Below, in pieces: positions 1-4,641 of a stretch of 7,016 nucleotides of DNA (position 1 is the first letter of the stretch; every line of letters begins with the position of its first letter). The stretch is from the NCBI GenBank assembly GCA_027619145.1, contig JAQCGA010000209.1:1-7016 (forward strand), given 5' to 3'. Under the pieces are notes generated by a model, which was not told where the DNA came from, searched no databases, and saw nothing but the letters and a program-made list of their open reading frames with translations. A program made the position numbers and the translations under genes. This DNA comes from a bacterium. Its GTDB lineage: Bacteria > Latescibacterota > UBA2968 > GCA-2709665.

Positions 1-155
1 TGGCCCTCCGCGTAAATCGTATCGAACGCCAGAGAAGACTTCCCGGAACCGGAAACGCCTGTAAAACAGATCAATTCGTTGCGCGGTAGAACCAGATCCA
101 CATTTTTTAAATTGTGGACCCGCGCGCCCTTTATGGTAAGATTCTGCGTCTCCAT
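1..155 (-). CDS. uvrA: UvrA excinuclease ABC subunit A, N-terminal fragment (runs off the left edge)
   Basis: This is the first 51 codons of UvrA, the damage-recognition ATPase of the UvrABC nucleotide excision repair complex. The start is ATG at 155, with a GGGGTGG-type ribosome site just upstream. The translation begins [18 protein letters not shown], matching the family's N-terminal pattern (I..GAR.HNLKN), and continues through the first Walker A loop GVSGSGKSS at residues 34-42 into [10 protein letters not shown]. That Walker A plus AFDT.YAEG block is characteristic of UvrA and separates it from other ABC ATPases. The remainder, normally over 900 residues, lies outside the window. The gene is divergent from the response regulator at 434 and has its own promoter candidate at 267-295. 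No convincing LexA box was seen in the 278-bp intergenic region, so SOS control is not supported from this sequence. Confidence 0.95.
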   Translation of the reverse strand, partial: METQNLTIKGARVHNLKNVDLVLPRNELICFTGVSGSGKSSLAFDTIYAEG

Positions 156-198
156 TGCCACCCCTGTGAACACAACGCCTCAAAATTCGGGCTTTTTC

Positions 199-216
199 CA
201 AGGGCCTGAGCCCTTG
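199..216. repeat. 7-bp perfect hairpin with CTGA loop in the uvrA leader
   Basis: CAAGGGC (199-205) and GCCCTTG (210-216) form a perfect 7-bp stem with a 4-nt loop. It lies between the predicted uvrA transcription start (about 260) and the uvrA start codon, so it would fold in the uvrA 5' leader. On neither strand is it followed by a T-tract, so it is not a standard intrinsic terminator. Its function is unknown. Confidence 0.4.
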
Positions 217-266
217 CCTATCCTACCCTCAACGAACCAATTCCACACGCATTCAAAGCAGGCTCC

Positions 267-295
267 AATATACTATTCATTTGTTCACGTACCAA
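267..295 (-). promoter_or_regulatory. Sigma70-type promoter candidate for uvrA
   Basis: On the minus strand, TTGGTA (295-290) is followed by a 17-bp spacer and TATATT (272-267). The spacing is ideal, and the -10 matches TATAAT at five of six positions. Transcription would start near 260, giving a leader of about 105 nt before the uvrA ATG. The call rests on hexamers and spacing only. Confidence 0.5.
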
Positions 296-348
296 GCTAA
301 AAAATGGAGATTCATTCCAACGCAAAATTCGCACCTCTGTAAAAAAAC

Positions 349-376
349 TTGTCTTACACAATGAAACACCTATATT
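349..376 (+). promoter_or_regulatory. Sigma70-type promoter candidate for the response regulator gene
   Basis: TTGTCT (349-354), a 16-bp spacer and TATATT (371-376) lie about 60 bp upstream of the ATG at 434. The -10 hexamer is the same as in three other promoters called in this window. The predicted start is near 383. The divergent uvrA promoter lies about 80 bp away on the other strand. Confidence 0.45.
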
Positions 377-433
377 TAGGGACAAAGTTGGGCTTTTGTT
401 TACTCCAGCGCATATTCCGGGAGCTGGTACCCC

Positions 434-1555
434 ATGGCAGTGACCCCTCTAACAAAAAAAATCCTCATCATAGACGATGAGACATCGATCGTTGAACTCA
501 TCAGCGACGTGCTGGAAAAATATAGCTACGAGCCTCTTGTTGCAACCCTGTGGACAGAGGCGATGGATGCTATTGGCAACAAAAATCCAGACTTGATCTT
601 GCTGGACCTGAAAATGCCCACCATCGATGGGCCTTCTCTCCTCGAATTTATTCGCCGAGAAGGCATCCTGGTTCCAGTAATTATTGTATCTGGCTTCATT
701 ACAGACGAAGTTGAAGCTGAACTCACCAAATTGAACGTCAGCGCGTTCGTGCGAAAACCATTTAAGGTGAAGGAGCTTCGAGAGGCAATCGAACAAGCGC
801 TCGGTGCCCAACCCGCGCCTGCTCCCACTACGGAAGACGCTTCCTCCATCAGCACCCTGTACAACCACCCCATTGAATCCGTCCCCGAACCTGAAGAACC
901 TGCAGAACCCGCAGGACCACACCGGGCCACCTCTACCGAACAAGATATTTTGAACGCACTTCAGAAAAGGGCCGGAAGCCAAACACAATCGCAGTCCAGC
1001 GTGCCGCAGCAACCCGCAGAACCGACTCAAAAAGATAATGCAGAACGGATCCTGGAAGCTTTTCACAAAACAGACGAACAAAGCCCTCCACCCCAAAAAG
1101 AAGTGCCTCCTCCTGTCAAAACGCCATCGTCCGGGCCCTCTTCTCCATCTGTTCCAGATGACCGCATTCGACAGGCCTTCCAGCAACGAAAACACGGTCA
1201 GTCCCACCAAGCGCCCACGGAAACCAGGCACGGCGCGGCCCCTCCTCCAACGGGTCGCAATCCTCTATTCGCAGAACCTGTAGCTCCAGACTCGGGACAT
1301 GCGACAACTGGAGATCCAGCGCATTCTCGCCGCTCTGCACCCAAAAGACCTCGCCTCCGCCGCCAGACCCGTAAAAACCTCGTCTATATGAGCGTGATCA
1401 CAGTGGCCTGCGTGCTGGTTGCGGGCTTCCTGGCAGCCCTCCAATGGTATGCGGCCCAGGTTGACCTGGAAGAAATCAAAGCAAATGCAACACGTTCTAT
1501 GGGCAACCAGATGAAAGAAGAAATGCTCAAAGAGTTGCGCAAACAGGCCCCCTGA
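434..1555 (+). CDS. Response regulator with receiver domain, Pro/Gln-rich linker and C-terminal membrane anchor
   Basis: A 373-residue protein. Residues 8-124 form a complete CheY-like receiver: acidic pair D14-D15, phosphoacceptor D58 in LILLDLKMP, switch residue S86 and conserved K108 in VRKPF. There is no HTH, GGDEF, EAL or AAA output domain. Residues 125-310 are low-complexity and rich in Pro, Gln, Ser and Glu. Three similar short helices sit inside this region: TEQDILNALQKR (168-179), NAERILEAFHKT (202-213) and PDDRIRQAFQQR (241-252). A basic stretch (about 300-315) precedes one strongly hydrophobic segment (about 316-339, LVYMSVITVACVLVAGFLAA), then a charged 34-residue tail. Basic residues before the helix suggest a cytoplasmic receiver with a short tail outside the inner membrane (inference). 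The start is ATG 434, with GGGAG about 10 nt upstream. The gene is monocistronic and ends at a strong terminator. The receiver call is firm; the signalling output is unknown. No histidine kinase is in the window. Confidence 0.9.
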   Translation: MAVTPLTKKILIIDDETSIVELISDVLEKYSYEPLVATLWTEAMDAIGNKNPDLILLDLKMPTIDGPSLLEFIRREGILVPVIIVSGFITDEVEAELTKLNVSAFVRKPFKVKELREAIEQALGAQPAPAPTTEDASSISTLYNHPIESVPEPEEPAEPAGPHRATSTEQDILNALQKRAGSQTQSQSSVPQQPAEPTQKDNAERILEAFHKTDEQSPPPQKEVPPPVKTPSSGPSSPSVPDDRIRQAFQQRKHGQSHQAPTETRHGAAPPPTGRNPLFAEPVAPDSGHATTGDPAHSRRSAPKRPRLRRQTRKNLVYMSVITVACVLVAGFLAALQWYAAQVDLEEIKANATRSMGNQMKEEMLKELRKQAP

Positions 1556-1582
1556 TACGCATCTGGATCGTGTAAAAATCGC

Positions 1583-1620
1583 AGCGCCCTCAACCATTCT
1601 GGTCGAGGGCGCTTTTTTTT
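1583..1620 (+). terminator. Rho-independent terminator, probably bidirectional
   Basis: AGCGCCCTC (1583-1591) pairs perfectly with GAGGGCGCT (1605-1613), and eight T residues follow (1613-1620). The loop adds a small ACC/GGT pairing. It lies 28 nt after the response regulator stop. On the minus strand the same hairpin is followed, after GCGA, by a run of five T, so it can also end transcription of the STAS gene converging from the right. Confidence 0.9.
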
Positions 1621-1648
1621 CATACCGCGACAGGTGCTATGGTACATC

Positions 1649-2017
1649 TCAGTTCGGGCTCGGCTTCTCGGGAGGCTGTGTTTTGAAACTCGCCACAGCA
1701 CGGTCCACTGTGTCCAGCGTCCTGAAAATACCCGCCAACTGCGTGACCATCAAAATGCTCTCAATCTTCTTAGTGATCCCCGTAAGTCGCATGTCTCCAC
1801 CTGCATTGCGGACCGTCGTCAAGCTGGCCGTCATCACGCCCAGCATCGAGCTGCCAAACCATTTTACCTTGGAAAAATCTACAACAACATTGGTAATCCC
1901 ATCCTGAACCAATTTTTTGATATGGTCGTGAAAATCCGCCACCTCGGGCCCGCTCATAAGAGCACCTGTGGTGGTGAGCACAGCAACATCATCTCTAATT
2001 TCCTCGCTGATCTTCAT
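1649..2017 (-). CDS. STAS-domain protein (anti-sigma factor antagonist-like), copy 1
   Basis: A 122-residue single-domain protein of the SpoIIAA/RsbV type. The start is ATG 2017, chosen because a GGGGGGAG ribosome site (2030-2023) precedes it by 5 nt and because its N-terminus (MKISEEIRDD) aligns with STAS copy 2; a longer reading frame to 2125 has neither support. Core features are VAVLTTTGALMSGPEV, then VVVDFSKVKWFGSSMLGV at residues 44-61. In family members of known mechanism this loop reads DSSG and carries the phosphorylated Ser/Thr. Here it is G55-S56-S57-M58: both serines remain, but the Asp and Gly are replaced. It follows the PP2C phosphatase gene by 88 nt on the same strand and is probably co-transcribed; such phosphatases classically act on phosphorylated STAS proteins. 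By hand count it is about 52% identical to STAS copy 2. The partner kinase is not in the window. Confidence 0.88.
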   Translation of the reverse strand: MKISEEIRDDVAVLTTTGALMSGPEVADFHDHIKKLVQDGITNVVVDFSKVKWFGSSMLGVMTASLTTVRNAGGDMRLTGITKKIESILMVTQLAGIFRTLDTVDRAVASFKTQPPEKPSPN

Positions 2018-2080
2018 CGGTGCTCCCCCCTGAAGGAAAGTGATTGTTTCAACCGTTCGCTTCGATCTTAAATATCTGCC

Positions 2081-2101
2081 CAGGTAATGGACCGGTACCT
2101 G
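2081..2101. repeat. Weak inverted repeat between phosphatase and STAS copy 1
   Basis: CAGGTA (2081-2086) and TACCTG (2096-2101) are 6-bp inverted arms around a 9-nt loop, in the 88-nt gap after the phosphatase stop. No T-tract follows, so it is not a terminator. It could be an mRNA processing or stability structure, or chance. Confidence 0.25.
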
Positions 2102-2105
2102 CCTG

Positions 2106-3272
2106 CTACAAAGCTCTGGCCACAACCAGGGTTATATCGTCGCTCTGTTCAACACCATGTGTGTGCTGTGCGAGAGCTTCCAGTACAGCCTGTTTAATTT
2201 CCACAGCCGAGCAATCCTTATGAGCCAGAAGCGTTGCTTCCAAACGCTCCTCTTCAAACATCTCCCCTTGCGCATTCGCTGCTTCCGTGATACCGTCAGA
2301 ATAAAGCAGCAAAATGTCGCCCGGCAGCCATTCTCTTTCTTTTTGATGAAAATGGTTGGTCTCGAATCCCGGTACCCCCAGAAGTAGATCCGTCGATTCG
2401 AGCGTTTCCAGCGAATCTGTAGCACGGCGGTATAGGTAAGGGAAATTATGTCCTGCATTGCAGTACGTCAAATAATTCCTTGAGTCGTCAAAAAGAAGAT
2501 AACAACACGTCATCAATAAGCCGCTCTGGATCGAGAGTGAAAGCGTATGGTTCATCGCTTCCATAACCCGCGCAGGCGCACAATCTACTTTGCCCTGGGT
2601 ATGCAAACAGCTTTTGGCCATGGCCACGAACAATCCAGAATAAAACCCGTGTCCTGTTACATCGCCAAGAATCACACCCAGCTTCCCTTGTTCGGTGTGC
2701 AGATAATCGTAATAATCCCCACCTACCGCCGCTGCAGGCTGGCAATACCCGGAGGTTTCGATTGTTTCACATTTCAAATCCCGCGCAGGCAACATACCCA
2801 TCTGGATTTCCTGGGCACGCTTCATATCTTGCCTCAGGTGTTCGCGCTCCTGGCTAACCTGGACATAGGTAGCTGTATCCTGCCGAAGTTTGGCCGTTAG
2901 CATCTTCAGAATTCCCGAAGCAACCCCCGGGCTCGCGTCCAGAGCTCGTTGAAAAGCTGTCCGATCCCACCGCAGCAAACGCACATCTGTTCTGGCCAGC
3001 ACGCTCGCGCTACGCGGACCATCATCAATTAGCGCAAACTCACCAACACATCCTCCGGCCTCGGCTGAAACCACCTGGACTCCATCGCGGATAATGTCGA
3101 GTACGCCTTCTTCCACAAGATAAACCGCATCCCCCGGCTCGCCTTCTTGAAAAATGATTGTGCCAGCTTTCGCAACAACCTGAGCCATCTCGTCGCCAAT
3201 CTGGGCCAGATGGCTTTTTGACACGTTTACAAACAGTTCAGTCTGTTTTAAAAAGTGAATCCGACCGTCCAT
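2106..3272 (-). CDS. CAP_ED sensor fused to an RsbU/SpoIIE-type PP2C Ser/Thr phosphatase
   Basis: A 388-residue, apparently soluble protein. Residues about 8-125 form a cyclic-nucleotide-binding-type beta-barrel (FQEGEPGDAVYLVEEG at 41-56). Its phosphate-binding cassette is [17 protein letters not shown] (75-91), with E78 and R87-S88 at the positions that hold the cyclic nucleotide in CRP. A helical linker (about 125-160) leads to AQEIQMGMLP, typical of the junction to RsbU-like phosphatases. The catalytic domain (about 165-388) has the metal-binding acids of the PP2C/SpoIIE fold: GGDYYDY (D186), GDVTGHG (D204), YSDGITEA (D326) and SDDITLVV (D379). The expected role is dephosphorylating a STAS anti-sigma antagonist under control of a bound ligand; STAS copy 1 immediately downstream is the obvious substrate candidate. 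The start is ATG 3272, with GAGGG 7 nt upstream. A promoter candidate lies at 3326-3354. The sensor is homologous to that of the sigma54 activator at 4642-6099. The ligand is unknown. Confidence 0.93.
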   Translation of the reverse strand: MDGRIHFLKQTELFVNVSKSHLAQIGDEMAQVVAKAGTIIFQEGEPGDAVYLVEEGVLDIIRDGVQVVSAEAGGCVGEFALIDDGPRSASVLARTDVRLLRWDRTAFQRALDASPGVASGILKMLTAKLRQDTATYVQVSQEREHLRQDMKRAQEIQMGMLPARDLKCETIETSGYCQPAAAVGGDYYDYLHTEQGKLGVILGDVTGHGFYSGLFVAMAKSCLHTQGKVDCAPARVMEAMNHTLSLSIQSGLLMTCCYLLFDDSRNYLTYCNAGHNFPYLYRRATDSLETLESTDLLLGVPGFETNHFHQKEREWLPGDILLLYSDGITEAANAQGEMFEEERLEATLLAHKDCSAVEIKQAVLEALAQHTHGVEQSDDITLVVARAL

Positions 3273-3325
3273 GCTTTGGCCCTCGAAGATTCGCCCAGCT
3301 TCCCATTTTATATATGAACCTCTCC

Positions 3326-3354
3326 AATATAACCCCCAACAGTTTCGGTGGCAA
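3326..3354 (-). promoter_or_regulatory. Sigma70-type promoter candidate for the phosphatase-STAS operon
   Basis: On the minus strand, TTGCCA (3354-3349), a 17-bp spacer and TATATT (3331-3326) each match consensus at five of six positions. Transcription would start near 3319, 46 nt before the phosphatase ATG. It implies that the phosphatase and STAS copy 1 can be expressed independently of the sigma54-type operon upstream. Confidence 0.6.
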
Positions 3355-3360
3355 GTGCAG

Positions 3361-3391
3361 AAAATGCCCGGGATCAGTCCTCAGACCCGGC
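3361..3391 (-). terminator. Possible terminator hairpin after the lipoprotein gene
   Basis: CCGGG (3368-3372) pairs with CCCGG (3386-3390), extended by TC/GA past a bulged A. Read on the minus strand, the GC-rich stem is followed by GC and then ATTTTCT. The T-tract is short, so termination would be weak. Its position, after the lipoprotein gene and just upstream of the phosphatase promoter, fits a boundary between two transcription units. Confidence 0.35.
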
Positions 3392-3410
3392 GTCTTCTTT
3401 TTCGCCGTAC

Positions 3411-3462
3411 GCAACGGTGGAACCGGAAGAGGAAAGCGTCTCTCGTTCGGTTCCACCGTTGC
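3411..3462. repeat. 15-bp perfect inverted repeat (long hairpin) after the lipoprotein gene
   Basis: GCAACGGTGGAACCG (3411-3425) and CGGTTCCACCGTTGC (3448-3462) are perfect reverse complements. The stem can be extended inward with GAAGAGG against TCTCGTT (one mismatch and wobble pairs), leaving a small loop. In the minus-strand transcript it begins about 20 nt after the lipoprotein stop. No T-tract follows on either strand, so it is not a classical intrinsic terminator. It may protect the 3' end of the STAS-lipoprotein mRNA, act as a Rho-independent stop of unusual form, or be a dispersed repeat element. Confidence 0.75.
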
Positions 3463-3481
3463 AAACATCCCAGATGCCCAC

Positions 3482-3913
3482 CTAATTGCGTTCAACTTCC
3501 CCGGTTGTGGCCTCAGGTGCATCAATCCCAAAGTTGTAATCGTAGAACACCCGGTGCCCGGTGGGGGAATACAGGATGGTGCCATCCGCGCCGATGGCCG
3601 GCTTAACCGTGTGCTGGGGCGCTAATTTGGCAGCCCCACTGGTGGTTCCCTCATGGGTCGGTCCAATCGGCAGCTTGAAGGTTGTCACGCCGCCGCCGCT
3701 TTCTCCACCTGGAAGTTCATATCCGGTCTTTGTGGCCCCACCCGAAACGTCAATGGCGGGCTTGGCTCCCGCATTCGGCGGCGCAGGCAAGATCTCCGTA
3801 GATGAGGACAACGGTGAGTTCGAATCTCCACACCCAACAAACAGCACCATACCCATAGCGATCAACGCCGAGGGAAAAACCCTCATACTGGATTGCGAGA
3901 AGAGCCTGAACAT
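3482..3913 (-). CDS. Small predicted lipoprotein of unknown function
   Basis: A 143-residue protein with no recognised domain. The start is ATG 3913, chosen because AAGGAGGT (3926-3919) sits 5 nt upstream; a reading frame 11 codons longer lacks such a site. The N-terminus is a signal peptide: basic residues (R3, R11), a hydrophobic core (FPSALIAMGMVLF), then VGC with Cys28 as the likely lipidated residue. The -3 position is Phe rather than Leu, so the lipobox is slightly atypical. The mature part of about 116 residues is rich in Gly, Pro, Ser and Thr and looks mostly extended or disordered; its last third (GTILYSPTGHRVFYDYNFGI) is more structured. KPAI occurs twice, in AKPAIDVSG and VKPAIGADG. 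It lies 57 nt after STAS copy 2 and is presumably co-transcribed with it from the sigma54 promoter. If so, it is an envelope target of the regulatory system rather than a regulator. Confidence 0.8.
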   Translation of the reverse strand: MFRLFSQSSMRVFPSALIAMGMVLFVGCGDSNSPLSSSTEILPAPPNAGAKPAIDVSGGATKTGYELPGGESGGGVTTFKLPIGPTHEGTTSGAAKLAPQHTVKPAIGADGTILYSPTGHRVFYDYNFGIDAPEATTGEVERN

Positions 3914-3970
3914 AGCGTACCTCCTTCTAGAGTTTGACTGCCACACAAACGGTCTTCTGCGGAAACCACT

Positions 3971-4336
3971 TTACGCATGAATTCTTTGCATCGGATCCGA
4001 ATCAAACACTGCAACGGCTGCATCTGCATCTTCACAAACCTCAAAAAGCGAGTCTAACTGGGTAGCAATAAATACACTGGCAACCCGCTTCCGAATCCCC
4101 GATAGGCACATGGAGCCGCCTGCATCCCAAAGTGTTCTCTGGCTTGCCACCATCACGCCCAACATCGCGCTGCCCAGCCATTTTACGTTTGACAAATCCA
4201 CTACCACCTGGGTGATCCCCCTGTCAACGAGACCCCGAATATGCTCGTGAAACGGGGCAACTTCCGGGCCGTGCATCAACATTCCCTTCAGGACCAAAAC
4301 AGCGGTGTCTTTCCGGATTTCTTCTTTGATTCTCAC
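3971..4336 (-). CDS. STAS-domain protein (anti-sigma factor antagonist-like), copy 2
   Basis: A 121-residue STAS protein. The start is GTG 4336, chosen because a perfect AGGAGG (4348-4343) lies 6 nt upstream and because the resulting N-terminus, (V)RIKEEIRKD, lines up residue for residue with STAS copy 1. An in-frame GTG at 4387 would add 17 residues that have no ribosome site and no counterpart in the paralogue. The key loop VVVDLSNVKWLGSAMLGV (44-61) has G55-S56-A57-M58 where SpoIIAA/RsbV have DSSG, so only one of the two hydroxyl residues remains and the Asp is lost. Phosphorylation, if it occurs, must use S56. The gene is first in an operon with the lipoprotein, immediately downstream of a sigma54 promoter and of the gene for a sigma54 activator. 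Confidence 0.88.
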   Translation of the reverse strand: MRIKEEIRKDTAVLVLKGMLMHGPEVAPFHEHIRGLVDRGITQVVVDLSNVKWLGSAMLGVMVASQRTLWDAGGSMCLSGIRKRVASVFIATQLDSLFEVCEDADAAVAVFDSDPMQRIHA

Positions 4337-4342
4337 GGGAAA

Positions 4343-4348
4343 CCTCCT
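4343..4348 (-). promoter_or_regulatory. Ribosome binding site that fixes a GTG start for STAS copy 2
   Basis: AGGAGG on the minus strand, 6 nt before GTG at 4336. It is the strongest Shine-Dalgarno match near this gene and decides between GTG 4336 and the upstream in-frame GTG 4387. Confidence 0.8.
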
Positions 4349-4406
4349 TGGGATTTGGGTCTGGAAGCGAAACATCAACTTCTCCACGAATCACTCGGAC
4401 CAGATC

Positions 4407-4421
4407 GCAAGTCTGGTGCCA
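4407..4421 (-). promoter_or_regulatory. Sigma54 (RpoN) -24/-12 promoter for the STAS-lipoprotein operon
   Basis: The minus strand reads TGGCAC (4421-4416), CAGAC, TTGC (4410-4407). This is an exact match to the core of the sigma54 consensus TGGCAC-N5-TTGC, with invariant GG and GC at the required spacing. The preceding base is also the preferred T. Transcription would start near 4396, giving a leader of about 60 nt before GTG 4336. The gene directly upstream encodes a complete sigma54 activator, which supports functional use. Confidence 0.8.
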
Positions 4422-4431
4422 AGGCCAGACC

Positions 4432-4555
4432 ATTTTCTTCAATAATTTTTATATCTCTTATTTATAATGTTTTATGCTCTATTATTTTCTCCGATCGCAT
4501 CTTTTGAGTAAACTATCACAACCATTTAACTGTGCATTTATACCCAATTAAAGAC
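4432..4555. other. AT-rich intergenic region upstream of the sigma54 promoter, with a dyad at 4517-4534
   Basis: By hand count, about 75% of the bases in 4431-4560 are A or T, clearly above the surrounding genes. The region contains no reading frame that looks like a gene. Sigma54 promoters need an activator bound roughly 80-150 bp upstream plus DNA bending, and this is where such sites would be. A short dyad, CACA (4517-4520) and TGTG (4531-4534), is centred about 105 bp from the -24 element and is the best activator-site candidate seen, though weak. Confidence 0.4.
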
Positions 4556-4588
4556 AAAAAAAAGCACTCAATACAACTTAAGTGCTTT
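4556..4588 (-). terminator. Rho-independent terminator of the sigma54 activator gene
   Basis: AAAGCACT (4561-4568) and AGTGCTTT (4581-4588) form an 8-bp stem with a 12-nt loop. On the minus strand the stem runs into eight consecutive T (4563-4556). It begins 53 nt after the activator stop codon and separates that gene from the STAS-lipoprotein operon, which therefore needs its own promoter. There is no T-tract on the plus strand. Confidence 0.88.
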
Positions 4589-4641
4589 ATAAATATGAAT
4601 CAAACGTGCAATTGAGGGAATATGCAGCAAATGGCGATTCC

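Noticed and set aside
199..216. Intrinsic terminator between uvrA and the response regulator
   Set aside because: No T-tract follows the hairpin on either strand, and the flanking genes are divergent, so no terminator is expected.
449..1231. Long minus-strand reading frame (260 codons) opposite the response regulator
   Set aside because: It lies antisense to a gene with an intact receiver domain, and its translation is Phe/Arg/Cys-rich with no domain or ribosome site.
3350..3375. Sigma54-like GG...GC pairs on the minus strand upstream of the phosphatase
   Set aside because: The spacing between GG and GC is one base short, and sigma54 promoters tolerate no spacing change; a good sigma70-type promoter is present instead.
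4337..4387. Longer STAS copy 2 starting at GTG 4387
   Set aside because: There is no ribosome site before 4387, the extra 17 residues have no counterpart in STAS copy 1, and AGGAGG precedes GTG 4336.
4358..4431. Attenuator or riboswitch in the leader of STAS copy 2
   Set aside because: The predicted sigma54 start (about 4396) leaves most of the complementary segments untranscribed, so an RNA switch is less likely than promoter or operator symmetry.
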